A DNA stretch of 64,000 nucleotides from Bidens hawaiensis (Eukaryota > Streptophyta > Magnoliopsida > Asterales > Asteraceae), in the NCBI GenBank assembly GCA_021521415.1, contig JAIQDT010003761.1:186001-250000 (forward strand), read 5' to 3'. A program made the translations under genes and the position numbers. Every line of letters starts with the position of its first letter. Positions within the stretch are counted from its first letter, which is position 1. Shown here piece after piece: positions 44,601-55,975 of the stretch. The notes below the pieces were generated by a model. The model searched no databases. It was not told the origin of the DNA and saw nothing but the letters and a program-made list of their open reading frames with translations.

Positions 44601-47600
44601 CACTATGCTTAAGTTAATCTTGATGAAGCACATATGAATTTTAATTGGACCTGGGTTTTTAACGCCTTTTCAGTTAACTTTTGTACCAGATACAAAACAA
44701 AATGGATTGGTTGGGTCTAACTGAAACATCTTTTGTTCTTGATTTTTAAAAATTCTGTAATAAATTATTTGTGTCATAGGGTTACAGAAAGTTATATTAC
44801 GTCAACGATGATCTATCTTTTTTAATAAAACACTTTAGGAGGGTTTGCGCTTTAAAATACACATTGAATGAGTTTTTTTTTTTAATTCTACATGTTTGAC
44901 ACATTAGAAATCAACTTATCCTGTATTGGCATTTTCTTTTTTATTATATAAAAACGTGTCAAAACGCCCCCCCCCCCCCCACCCCCAACTAATTATATGT
45001 ATATAAACTATAAAGTTACTTATATTTTATGAAGTCTCTCTTCGAATGTACATTCCCTAATGACTTCTGTTATCAGGTTGGTGACTTTAGTTTTATTTTT
45101 GGCTGTTTTATCGGGTATTCTCCCGCACTTGTATACCTTGGTTTTTCAATCTTATGATACGCCTCTCATCTCAGGTTATATCATCTATGTTCTGACACCG
45201 AAAATGATTAATATTGCCTTCATTATGTTTCATATGTTTTAATGTTACTTTGTTGACAATTTGCAGACCAATGAACTTTATCAGCTGGCATCTGTCGCTT
45301 TCTGCTTGATAGTTGCATCGGTTAGCTACTTAGCTCCACTGTTCTATTTACACTTTGGAATAATGTTTTTTAAAGGTGGAAATCATGACCAGTTTACTTA
45401 TGAGTGCATTAATTTGTGTTGTGTTTTATTTCAAACGGGTCAAATGGGTCGAACGTGTTTTTAGCTAAAAGGGGAACGGGTCATACCTGCTCAAAGCCAC
45501 TAACTGTAAATGAACTGAACAAATACGGAGTATCTTCGTGTTTGTTCGTAAAGAAAATGGTTATGTTCGTGTTAGTTCGTAAAGAAAATGGTTATGTTTG
45601 TGTTAGTTCGTTAAGGAAATTGACATGTTCGTGTTCATGTATAGTATAAATGAACAGTTCACGAACGTAAACGAATGAGCATAACTGAACATAGATGAAT
45701 GGACATAATTGAGCTAATTAAAAGTAGGTGTGAACAAACTTTAACAAATGTAAACAAATGAACATAAATGAACGGAAACGAATGAACATATACGAATTTA
45801 AATAAACGAAAGTAAACAAACATAGATGAACAAACAAGACATATGTTCATGTCTTGACCCGTTACCTGACCTACCCGTGTCTACCTTGCAACCATAAATG
45901 CTTTTGCATCCTATTTGGCATAATTTCTTATACATACTGTCTGATGATACACTATATTGATAATATCAATAAAAAAACCTTATTTTTGATTTCAGTGTAG
46001 TGACAAGTTGGGTCTAAGCCTTGAACTGGGTAGCTTTGCTGCTGGAGTGATGATATCAACAACTGATCTTGCTCACCATACGCTTGAACAAGTAATATTC
46101 ATTTTGTTTAACTTATTATATTCATTGGGCCTAACTTATTATATTCATTTTGTTTAATCCTTATCAAGAACCAAAATTGTAAAAAAATTATGTGGAAAGT
46201 AGCTGAAAATTGAGGCAACCTTGTAAAAATCATTGTTTGATAAAGGTGTCAAAATGGCGGGTTGGATAACGGACTAACGCTTTCAAATGAACAGTGAATA
46301 GTCTCATTGTTTCTGTTAATCTAAATAAATCATTTCTTGTTTTAGGTGGAACCGATTCGCAATTTCTTTGCTGCACTTTTCCTTGTGAGCATTGGGATGC
46401 TTATTCATGTTCAGTTTCTATGGATCCACATTGATATCTTACTAGCATCAGTTATACTGGTGGTCGTAATCAAGACCTTTGTAGTTGCCACTGTAGTCAA
46501 AGGATTTAGATACAATACCAAGACCGCTCTTCTTGTAAGTGTGTCTGCTACTTTTCTCATTTTTTTCCCCTAAGAGGTGGCCAAATGGTTCGGGTCGGGA
46601 TACTGGTAAAAATGAATAGTTTTCTCTATGAATCAAAATGGGTCGGGTTGGGTTGATCATAGGCTTTTAAACGAACCAAATGAACATGAATTGAGCATGT
46701 TTGTGTTCTTTTAGTTAACTTTAACCAAACAAACAATCAAACATGAACAATTGAACAAACAGGATTTTCTTGTTCGTGTTCGTACATTAAGAAAATGAAA
46801 ATGTTTGTGTTTGTATATGTTCGTTCGTCAATGATATAAATGAACGGTTCACGAACATAAACGCACGAACATAACTGAACATAGATGAACGAACATAACT
46901 GTGCTAAACCAATTAAAAATAAATGTGATCATGTGAACAACAATGTGTTGGGCCTAAAAAGTTATTAAAACCAAACTAATTCGTAATGAGCCTAAAAATC
47001 TAAATGAACATATTAAAGAACGTAAATTAGCAAAAATAAATGAATGTATAGAACGAATATAAATGAATTTAAATGAACGAATGTAAACGAACGTTCACGA
47101 ACATAAATAAACAAACAAGACATATCTTCATGTTCATTTGTTTATTGAATAAACGAACGTAAACTAACTTCTTGGCGAGCAGTTCACTGAACGTTCGGTT
47201 CATTGACAGGCCTACCACTTATATTTAACGAGATTTAGGTTTGTTGTATTTTAAAAAATTACTCTTTGGAGACTTTTGGCCCGATCAGTTCGTTTACCAT
47301 CTAGCTTAACTCTGATTTGAGCCGTAAGAGATAAAACGCAACTGAAATTGAAATTGATCGGAATTGCCAGCTCTACTTCAAATGGTTTCTGTTTTTCAAT
47401 GTGTGTATAACTATATATATAGTATTTATCTTTATTTAAAAATGAGTGTCGGTTAATAATATCTTGATGTAGTTTGGAATGTCCCTTGCCCAAATTGGGG
47501 AATTTGCATTTGTTCTTTTAAGCCGTGCCTCCAATCTTCATCTAATTGAGGTAATATCTATGTTCAGCGTATTATGTACCACTTTTCGCTTAACACATTA

Positions 47601-48570
47601 CTTAAAGGATGCATTTTTAAACCATTTGCTTCTGAATGAGTCAATTTGGACTGTGTTTCATCTCAATCGGGTCAAAGTAAGGCAGATTTCAAAATAACCT
47701 CCTAAATTATATTCAGTTATTATTAATATTACCATTTTTGTAATAAAAGAAGGGAAAACAGTGTTTATGGGTCAACCTGGACCGCTCTGTTTCACCCTCG
47801 CTATAATGACATGGCCCGTTTTAACCTTATGGTTTCAAAATTTGAACATAACATTGTGTTGTTACTGTGACTCAACTAGTCAACTGTCTGTTTAACAGGG
47901 AAAGTTGTATCTACTGCTTCTGGGCACAACAGCTCTCAGCTTGGTATGTAAATCATTATTCATTTCTTAAACATACCACAGGTTGACTTTTGAAGTCAAT
48001 CTTTCAGTTTTTACGTTAAAAACAAAAACAAAAACAGTGGCATGATATTCTAAGTTATTTTATGCAGGTGACGACGCCGTTTCTTTTTAAACTGATTCCA
48101 GCCGTTGTACATCTTGGAGCATTATTGCGTTGGTTCACGCCCGATGTCCCCACAGAGGTAATGGTTCTTTCTCAAAGAAGTTTTCCAGGAAAATTATATA
48201 GGTTGTACACCACACCTTCATAATAATATTATACAATATAATAACGTGACAATTTCGGCTCTTTTTTAATCATATTTGACACTAATTGTATTTTAAAATA
48301 TTTAAAATTTGGTAGAAAGTTTCTTGGGCCATCCTGACCTGACCCGTTTCTGCCACGTTTATTACACAGTCCACTTGACCCTCCCATTTAGACACCTGTA
48401 TACCGTAACATTGTTCATCTACAGAAGTTATTGGTATATATTTTCTTATTATTTGCTAAAGTATGACTTTATAATTTTTTCCATTCCAGAAACTATTTAA
48501 AGGAGAACTGATGCGTTCAGACACCGCAAAACGTATTAGTGTAATCATCGACAACTCTCATGATTTATAA
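38644..48570 (+). pseudogene. KEA: KEA antiporter, duplication copy 2, lacking promoter and exon 1
   Basis: Exons 2-20 are all present: 40565-40608, 41439-41497, 41640-41721, 41828-41889, 41977-42052, 42153-42227, 42608-42679, 42840-42923, 43233-43301, 43547-43624, 44363-44451, 45077-45174, 45267-45320, 45996-46091, 46346-46534, 47473-47550, 47899-47943, 48068-48157, 48490-48570. Only the last 14 bp of exon 1 and its GT donor remain (38644-38657), fused to the 3' UTR of copy 1. There is no start codon, signal peptide or promoter of its own, so it could be expressed only by read-through from copy 1 or from a new promoter. It has the same extra G in exon 13 (45113-45115). It differs from copy 1 by Leu instead of Phe in exon 16 (codon starting at 46364 or just after, SIGML versus SIGMF). 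Its 3' UTR and probable poly(A) region (48571-48900) are the original ones. Confidence 0.88.
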
Positions 48571-48662
48571 CATCTCGTTAATTGTGAATTACAAAAGGAT
48601 GTTACTCAAAACGGAAAGAGGTGAATGCAGACAGAGTTGACCGATCTTAAAGTCAAACCTGA
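38644..48662 (+). repeat. 10-kb direct tandem duplication, unit 2
   Basis: A 10,019-bp copy of 28626-38643. It begins directly after CCTGA at 38639-38643 and ends with the same CCTGA at 48658-48662, after which the unique sequence GGCTACCCCTCC follows. The bases TGA are shared by both breakpoints. Confidence 0.96.
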
Positions 48663-49656
48663 GGCTACCCCTCCTACAACCCTTTTTCTACCAGAGTGAA
48701 AATATAGCCATATGCGTTGACATAACCGAGCCTGTAGCACTATGTACATATGTAGATGTATCAGATGGTTCTGATTTCAGTTTGTTTACTTATGTAGAAA
48801 TAGAAAGTGTCGGTTTTGTAATGTAGCTTGAGTGTGTTTTGTTTCAATCCATGAGAGTCGTATGTGATTAACGACATTGTAACAAATCTAACTTAAGTAG
48901 AATTAACATTTTTCAACTTGTTTACTACTCATGCATGTCATTAGTAACTTCCTAGTTCGAATCATTTGAAAAAACTGGATTGTTTTGTACAAGTCAAAAT
49001 AGGTTGAACCATACAAAGCGTTTCTTGTTATAGTTTTACGCAATCGACTAGAGTGTCAAGATGGACAAGCTTGACAGGTAGTTTGACGAGTCAAAATACG
49101 TCCGAGTTGAAACGGATTTTAGCAAGTTATCTATGATAACAATAGCACCATTATTAAATAAACGTTTCGGTTTATCAAACTAACTCGTTCACAGTTAATA
49201 TTGGTACTTGATTTCTACATAAATTCGCCACTTTGAAACGTTTAGATCCTGTAGTCGAGACAAGAACTTCACATACACACGACGTTTCTCTATATTCAAC
49301 CAAATAGGTTGTACGCACAACCAAAAGCTTCATGTGATCTCTTTTGCATATCAGCGTTCTATAAATTCCTTGAGCAATGGACTAATTTTGACCAACACCA
49401 TGAAGCGCCAGCTCAAAAGACCCTAACGAGTAGGACTGGCAATTCATTTTCTAACAGGTTTAACACGTTAGAAACGACACGCTTAACACAAGTATCAAAC
49501 ATGTATACAACTCGTGTTTTTTAAAACCAATCAGACAGAAATTCATGAAAGTACTATTTTAACAATGCATAATCTCTAACTTCTGCAATCATACTTAAAG
49601 TAGTTGTACCTTGTATAAGTCAACAAAAGTCAACAACATTGTCATAAAACAGTAAG
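48663..49656. other. KEA distal 3' UTR and intergenic DNA before GNA1
   Basis: The first ~240 bp look like the original KEA 3' UTR (GTTGACATAACCGAGCCTGTAG, then T-rich DNA with TTTTGTAATGTAGC). The rest is AT-rich. A small plus-strand frame at 49309-49524 shows no domain. Confidence 0.5.
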
Positions 49657-50133
49657 TCAAAAGTCAAAATACTTAATCATTTGAATCTCCTTCTGTTTAA
49701 ACCCACACTTCTCATAAAAAGCTCTATTATCCTCACTGCAATCAAGAATCACCTTATAACAACCCGTCAACCGCGCATGTTCCACTAAAAAACCCGCGAC
49801 TTTTTTCCCTAACCGCATCCCTCTCGCACCCGAATCCACCACCACATCTTCAATATGCCCAACTTTCCCACAACTCCTTATAAACTTCTTCTCGATAAAC
49901 ACACTTCCCGTTGCAACTATTTTGAATAACTTCACATCTTCAATCACGCATATGACGTGATCGTCGCCGTAGGACTTGAGTTCTTCGAAGCGGGTTTGGA
50001 ACTCTTCGTCTGTTACGGTTTCGCAGACGGTGAGCTGTTGCAGTAGTTCCATGAATCCCTTGTTCTTGTCGGTTATTTCCAGTTTTCGAACTTGGTATCT
50101 TTGGTCATCACTAGAAGCAGTGTTGGTTTCCAT
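49657..50133 (-). CDS. GNA1: Glucosamine 6-phosphate N-acetyltransferase
   Basis: A complete 158-residue single-exon GNAT-fold enzyme. It moves an acetyl group from acetyl-CoA to glucosamine 6-phosphate, a step towards UDP-GlcNAc used for N-glycans, GPI anchors and O-GlcNAc. The sequence begins METNTASSDDQRYQVRKLEI. It has the family blocks LLQQLTVCETVTDEEFQTRF and SYGDDHVICVIED, GSVFIEKKFIRSCGKVGHIE, the acetyl-CoA loop DVVVDSGARGMRLGKK and the C-terminal GCYKVILDCSEDN then FYEKCGFKQKEIQMIKYF. Length and domain order match the plant enzyme. No targeting peptide is seen. It is convergent with the KEA locus. The open frame on the opposite strand at 49976-50209 is a shadow. Confidence 0.95.
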   Translation of the reverse strand: METNTASSDDQRYQVRKLEITDKNKGFMELLQQLTVCETVTDEEFQTRFEELKSYGDDHVICVIEDVKLFKIVATGSVFIEKKFIRSCGKVGHIEDVVVDSGARGMRLGKKVAGFLVEHARLTGCYKVILDCSEDNRAFYEKCGFKQKEIQMIKYFDF

Positions 50134-50214
50134 CTTTGTTGATTATGGTTATCACAGATTACAAACTCTGCAAAAAAAAAATAATTGCAGCAAGTTTGTC
50201 GATTTTTGAGCTAA

Positions 50215-51260
50215 AATGGGAGTAAACGAGCTAAGGCGCTCGTGAATTACTCAAGATTGGCTTGCTAAAAGCTCGAACGAACAGTGTTTAAACGAGTCCA
50301 AGCACAAGCTGGCTAGTGAACCTAAATGAGCCAATAATTTTTATTTAATATATATTTATAAAATAATTATTATATATATAAAACTATGAAAAATTATAAT
50401 TAAAATATATATAAAACATACTTATAAGCGTATATAAATTAACTAACAGATAACAAATGAACCGAGCTCAAGCTCGAGCTTGAGTATAAAAAGAAGCTTG
50501 TTTAAATTATTGCAGCAAGTTTATATATTTTCAAGCTAAAATGGTTTGTTTTGTTTGCCCATTAGCATTACAAATTACTCGCTATGACTAAGGCAGTAAA
50601 TGAGGCAAGCCGCTCATGAGCAACTCAATATTGCCTTGCTAAAAGCTCAAATCAAGCCGAGCTTAAACGAGTCGGAGCAAAAGCTGGCTCGCTATAAAAA
50701 TATATAAAACCTACAATAAAAATAACTGTTTTATATTTCATTTAGGACGGAGGCAATCTTCAGTATGACTAAGTGGTGTCGTAGGTCGGCTTGTGACCGA
50801 TCCCGGTTTGGAACCCCCAGAGAGTTTCTCCAGAAGGGCATAACCCCTGGTTCCCGGGTCCTCACCGCGTCCTCAGAGGAACCTTCCTCCCATGATGCCA
50901 TTTGACACCGGTTGCGCAACTACAGGAGTCGAAACCCTCTGGCGTAACACAGGCGGGAAAAAACCCCTTTTATAATTATAATTTATATAACTTTTATTTA
51001 ATATGTATTTATAAATAATTATTTTATATATAAAACTATGATAAAAAATAACTAAATACTACATATTATATATTATTATTATGTTCTATATAAAAATTGT
51101 AATTAAAAAATATATGTATATACCTGAATTATAAATGTATATAATTAATAGATAATAAATGAGCCAAGCTCGAGTATAAAAACAAGCTTGTTTAAATGAG
51201 CTTTACTTATCAAGCTCAAGCTGGCTCACAAGGCTAAACAAGCTTATTATTTATATAACT
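50215..51260. repeat. GCTCGAG-family repeats around a GC-rich insert
   Basis: TAAACGAGCTAAGGCGCTCGTG, CCGAGCTCAAGCTCGAGCTTG and AAGCTGGCTCGC motifs occur at 50215-50300, 50455-50500, 50600-50700 and 51160-51245, separated by AT-rich cores. They look like nested or tandem copies of the element at 27296-27712. Confidence 0.55.
50738..50965. mobile_element. Unclassified GC-rich insert, about 220 bp
   Basis: A sharply GC-rich block (GGTCGGCTTGTGACCGATCC, CCCCAGAGAGTTTCTCC, GGTTCCCGGGTCCTCACC, CCGGTTGCGCAACTACAGG) inside AT-rich repeats. It has SINE-like size and composition, but I could not find convincing A and B boxes or a target-site duplication. The minus-strand frame at 50731-50919 is not a recognisable protein. 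Confidence 0.35.
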
Positions 51261-51439
51261 CTTATTTAATATATTAAATATTTATTTATAATAATAATTA
51301 CATAAAAATTATGATAAAAGCAATTGATACTGATTCTGATGAATATGAGATCTTACAGTCGGATCGAAGGTATAAACCCTAATTTTACGTAAATCAATTT
51401 ATATAGAAATTAAAACCCCTAATTTCAGATACATTATGC

Positions 51440-51440
<1 letters not shown>

Positions 51441-51486
<46 letters not shown>
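51441..51486. repeat. (AAT)n microsatellite
   Basis: About 15 uninterrupted AAT units. Confidence 0.95.
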
Positions 51487-51579
51487 CAGTAAAGAAAATC
51501 GGATGAACGAACCTTGATGTTAAAACTTGTAGATTTGAACGAGCTACTGATCACAGATGGTATCTACCAAACTGAACTT

Positions 51580-51985
51580 TTGGTGAATTGTTCGTGAACG
51601 GTTTCGTTTATGTTTGTTTATTCGTTTATGAACAAGAATAAAAATTTTGTGTCTGTTTAATTAAATGATCGAGCATGAACCCATGTTTCGTTCGTTCAGT
51701 TATGTTTGTGAACGCTCGTTTGTGTCGGTTTATTAATGTCCGTTTACATACTAATAGAAAATAATTAAAATACTATATTGAAGAATCATTTATCTAATAT
51801 TTTTATATTTATTAATTTGTGTTTATTTATGTTTGTTTGTGTTTATTTGCATTTATTCATTTATGTTTGTTTATTTTTGTTCAGTTACATTCATTTATTT
51901 TCATGAATTGTTCTTTTAAATTTAAACAAACACGAATATAAAAAAATATGTATTCATGTTCATTCGGTTAGTTTATAGGCCTATT
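51580..51985. repeat. GTTCG-family dispersed repeat
   Basis: GAATTGTTCGTGAACGGTTTCG, TTATGTTTGTGAACGCTCG and GTTTATGTTTGTTTGTGTTTAT motifs, ending GTTAGTTTATAGGCCTATTTG. Same family as the copies in FANCE and KEA introns. Confidence 0.6.
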
Positions 51986-52065
51986 TGGTGCCCTCCTCTT
52001 CCACTTGTATAGTGGTTTAACAACAATTTGGTGGTGATGTGGCACAACGTGACCCCCCCCACCTA

Positions 52066-52205
52066 GGGGTGTTCTTCGGGTTCGTTTTTCGGTTCGGGTT
52101 CTTTGGGTTTCAAAGTTTTAAATCTTGACCCGAAACCCAACCCGAATCTCTCACGGGTTTTTCGGGTTCGGGTTTTTTCGGGTCAGGTTAATTGGGTTTC
52201 GAGTA
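52066..52205. repeat. GGGTTCGGG-rich repeat
   Basis: GGGTGTTCTTCGGGTTCG, TTCGGTTCGGGTTC and TTTTTCGGGTCAGG motifs. It resembles the CCCGAA block at 27793-28230 in reverse complement. Confidence 0.5.
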
Positions 52206-52489
52206 TCCGAGAAAACAAGATAAAAAACAAAAAAAAAATTAAAAAACTACAACGCTAAATTTAAAACAACATATTATTATTTGCTTGTAAGAAAATAATC
52301 AAACAATTGTTGGTACATGTATGTCAGTAGTTCATAGTCTAACGTTTGTAATCGAGTCTGTAATGTAATTATGTTTTTGATTATGTTTATGTTTTTGTAA
52401 CAAGCGAAGTTGTCAACAAGTTCGCTCAGGCGAACTTGTTGAACAAGCGAAGTTAAGGACAACTTCGCCTGAGGCGAAGTTGTCGTGCT

Positions 52490-52498
52490 TATATAAAC
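52490..52498 (+). promoter_or_regulatory. LTR TATA box
   Basis: TATATAAAC in the LTR directly after a cluster of GCGAAGTT palindromes. Transcription would start about 30 bp downstream. Confidence 0.6.
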
Positions 52499-52519
52499 TG
52501 TTCACTGTAACAGTTTATA

Positions 52520-52630
52520 AGTGTTCGTGAGTTCGAGAGTTCGTGAGTTCGAGAGTTCGTGAGTTCGAGAGTTCGAGTGTTCGTGAGTTCGAGTGTACGA
52601 GAGTTCGAGAGTTCGTGAGTTCGCGAGTTT
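52520..52630 (+). repeat. GTTCGAGAGTTCGTGA minisatellite in the LTR
   Basis: Alternating GTTCGAGA, GTTCGTGA and GTTCGAGT units, about a dozen 8-mers, just after the TATA box and probably in the R/U5 transcript leader. Confidence 0.85.
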
Positions 52631-52829
52631 TGTTAGGGTTACGTGTTTACAAGTCAGAGTCTGTAATAGTGACCGCGTGTCACGTGTTCGTGTTATCAAT
52701 ATAACGTGTTTCGGTTATTGCTCGTGTGTTTGATTTATACGTATTCTACGCTCGTATATAACTACGCAGGGATTCCGCACCTGCGCAGATAGCGACATCC
52801 CGTGTACGATCCGTCCAGGAACCTACAAT

Positions 52830-52842
52830 TGGTATCAGAGCC
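52830..52842 (+). other. Primer binding site for initiator tRNA-Met
   Basis: TGGTATCAGAGCC, complementary to the 3' end of tRNA-Met as in most plant copia elements. It lies two bases after the LTR end. Confidence 0.9.
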
Positions 52843-53332
52843 ATCGGCTCGATTGTGAGGTTCGGGATTTCACGCGGGTGTAGAAAACGTCTCGTTTGAC
52901 CTATTCACGGGACGAGTTTTTGTTCGTATTGAGTTCTAATCACTATATACAGTCATTTTCAAGCCTTTACAACGACCGGAAACTGCAGAATCGTCGATAT
53001 CAGATCTGAATATTTTCAGTGTTCATCGGGCGAAGTTACTGTTCTTCAGGCGAAGTTGCCGTCACTGAAAGTAGGGTTTCGACGAAGATATAAGGTTTAG
53101 CGAAGTTATTCACAACTTCGCCTGCCTCATAAGTTCGCCTTAGCGAAGTTATCCTCAACTTCGCTGACCTGCTAAGTTCGCTTGCCTTAAGCGAAGTTAT
53201 TCTCAATTTCGCCGAGTCACAGGAATTTAAGAATTTTTCCAGCGAAGTTATCACTTAAGCGAAGTTATTTTTAACTTCGCCTTTAGTACTGTTTGGACAA
53301 ATTTTTGAATTTTTTTTTGGGTTTTTGAGAAG
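52843..53332 (+). other. gag leader with GCGAAGTT/AACTTCGC palindromes
   Basis: Untranslated leader between primer site and gag. From 53028 to 53285 it holds about ten copies of GCGAAGTT or its complement AACTTCGC, often paired as GCGAAGTTATTC(A/T)CAACTTCGC and able to form hairpins. The same motif series precedes the extra ORF. Confidence 0.7.
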
Positions 53333-55975
53333 ATGTCGCAAATTAACATCTCTGAATTGGTGAAAATGGAAGTCGAAGCGGGGTCAGCCACTAAGGCCCC
53401 AAGGCTGTTAAAAGGAACCGACTTTGTTGCATGGAAGGATCGGTTTATCCAGTATATTAAATATCAGGATGCAAAGATGTGGGTGTGCATCCAGGATGGA
53501 TATATCCCACCGACCATGGTGTACGAAGGTCGTGATGTGGTTAAGAAGTATAGTAAGATGGATGAAGAGGAGAAGAAGATGTACGAAGCCGAAAGCAAGG
53601 CTTACGCAGCTATCACTATGGCTCTTCCACAGGAGATCCTTCATACTTTCAGAAAGTATACATCGGCTCGAGAGCTTTGGGATGCTCTTGAAAATAGATT
53701 CGAAGGGAACGTAGGCATTCGTGCCTCGAAGATTAAACTGTTGAAGACTCAGTTCTCTGTCTTCAAATATTTGAAGAACGAATCTCTGGATGATATTATC
53801 ACTCGATATTATCATCTTATGACAGAGCTAAACAACTATTCGATTGCTTACAGAGAATAGGAGATAGTTGAAAAGCTTCTCGATGCTCTCCCACCAAAGT
53901 GGGAAATGTACACAGTTCTGATGAGGGAAGACAGAGACTTTCCTAATTGTGATTTGGAAACTGCAGTTAACAAGCTCAGAACCTTTGAGCTTAATATGGT
54001 ACGTAAAGAGACACCAACAGATCAGATTCAAGACCCTGGTATGTATGGTGCCAAACTTAACTCAGGCTCAAGTTCGAAGCCTGAATCTGCTGCTTACTAC
54101 TCCAAAGGAGAGTCAGGTTCTAACTCTTCTCAGGAAGGAAACGTTTCAGTAAACATGAACGGTGATGTTTGCTTCGTTGCTGGAGGTTCTAGTGCTTCAA
54201 AACCTCAAACATCCAACAGTAGTTTCTCACCCAATGCCTCAAGCAATAACTATTCCAAGATGCCAATGAGTGTCAAATCTGCTGAAGAGCAGTTTGCAGT
54301 CTATGCATCTTTTATTGCTTCATATGAGAACTACATACAAGGGAAGATAGTGGACCCTGCTGTTTTGGATGAGGATTATGACCAGATCGATGCTGATGAT
54401 CTGGAGGAGATGGATTTGCAATGGCAAATGGCCATGATAGTGAGGCGAGTCAAGCGTTTCATGAATAAGACAGGGAGAAAGTTTGTTGGTGGTAGGCCCG
54501 GATTCGACAAGTCTAAAGTGAGGTGCTATAACTGTCAACAGTATGGGCACTTTGCTAAAGAATGCAGAAACGAGAGAGTTGAACGGGGTCAAGGCCGGTC
54601 TGCACAGCCTACTGGGATTAGTAGAGAAGTCAATGCCATGTTATCTAGAGAAGCCGGTGAATACAACTGGAACCTGCATGCGAATGAAACTGGTGAGCAG
54701 GCGAATATGGCTAAGGTAGAAAATGAAGATTGTGAGAAGATGACTGGAGAGGAGAAAGCTGCTGGAGAGGAGAAAGCTGCTGGTGAGGAGAAAGCTTTCA
54801 TGGCAGATAACGATGGTCAACCCTCCAAGGTAAGTCCTAAACCTGTTTGTAAAAAATGTGAGAATTTGTCTGAGCAACTTGCGACCATAACTGATCAGTA
54901 TGTTCGTTTAGATGCTGAATTTAAAAATCTTAAAGAAGATCATCATTTTACTAAGGCAAGAGAAAACAGTTATAAAGTTAAAATAAAAGCATGTGAAAAA
55001 GATGTCAAAAGCTTAAAAACTAAACTTGCTGAAAAAATTGATGTAATTGACCTAAGTTATGAGGTATTAGAAGAAAAAACTAAACTTATTGCTGAACGTG
55101 AAAAGCAGATTGCTGACCACCAGGTAAAAGTGGTGGAACTGAACCGAAAACTCGAGCAGTTCCGAAATTCCTCAGCTATTCTAGATCACCTCGTTAGTGA
55201 TCAAGGTACCTCTCTAAAGAGAGGAGGAATTGGTTATCACGAGGTGCCACCACCTTATAACCACAACTACACTTTCAACCCTAGTGTACAGAAATCTGCT
55301 GAGTTTGAAGTTCCTCAGACAGTTCCCATCAAGGTTACATGTAAAGAACCAACTGTTAGTGATGGCGAAACGAGTTCGCTTGTTTCTAGTGTAAATATTT
55401 CTGTTACGAGTCCAGTCTCATCGGATTCGGATAAGTTGTCCGAATCTGGTAAGACGAAGGAGAAGGTAGTGTTACCCTCGGGTGGAGATAAAGATAAAAC
55501 TTCTAAAAAGAGTACTCCACTCAATCCGTACGTCCCACCTTATGTGAGACGAAAGGCTGGTAACACTGCCTCTACATCCAAACCAACATTTGAAAAGAAA
55601 ATGGAGTTTAGATGTTGTTTTCGATGTAATAAAATAGGACATCTTGTTGCAGATTGCCCTCTGACGCCGAGATACAGAGGTGTGAGGCCTAATAAAACTG
55701 AGAATAAGCATCAGTTTGATACTGCTAAAAATGAAAACTTTTCAAAATGCCAAAATGTAACTAATTCAAGTTTTCATAAAAACAAACCTCAGTTTTTCAA
55801 CCAAACCACAAGATATAACACTTTCAATTCACATAGGTTTGGAAGGCATCACACTCAATCTTCAAGGAGATTTCCTAACAGGACTTACAGGAATTATCCT
55901 GATGCTAACTTTGGAAAGCCAGGGTTCGGGACGTATCGATCCAAGACCAATTGGTCTTGGGTCCAAAGATTCTAA
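53333..55975 (+). pseudogene. copia gag (nucleocapsid) with one in-frame TAG
   Basis: The frame from ATG 53333 to TAA 55973-55975 is open except for TAG at 53858-53860, so both halves belong to one gag. The first 175 codons are a UBN2-type gag core (GTDFVAWKDRFIQYI ... LWDALENRFEG ... DDIITRYYHLMTELN). Later parts carry a zinc knuckle of CX2CX4HX4C form at 54524-54565, a long charged coiled-coil region at about 54850-55200, and a second zinc knuckle at 55616-55657. The C-terminus is rich in Asn, Arg and Phe. Gag packages the element's RNA. Two widely separated knuckles flanking a coiled coil are unusual for a simple copia gag. The stop would block full-length protein. Confidence 0.87.

Larger units (their letters stand above)
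50134..52307. other. Intergenic repeat-rich region upstream of GNA1
   Basis: No gene recognised. Holds two GCTCGAG-family stretches, a GC-rich block, an AAT microsatellite, a GTTCG-family repeat and a GGGTTCGGG-rich block, listed separately. Confidence 0.5.
52308..52827 (+). repeat. 5' LTR (start approximate)
   Basis: Ends CTACA two bases before the primer site. A plausible TG start, TGTTGGTACATG, is at 52308. It contains inverted GCGAAGTT/AACTTCGC motifs (52402-52485), a TATA box at 52490-52498 and a GTTCGAGAGTTCGTGA minisatellite at 52520-52630. Confidence 0.65.

Noticed and set aside
49309..49524. 71-codon frame between KEA and GNA1
   Set aside because: Begins with a non-ATG-supported context in AT-rich DNA, with no recognisable domain.
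53028..53290. CRISPR-like array of GCGAAGTT repeats
   Set aside because: Eukaryotic context, irregular spacing and both orientations. These are hairpin motifs of a retroelement leader.
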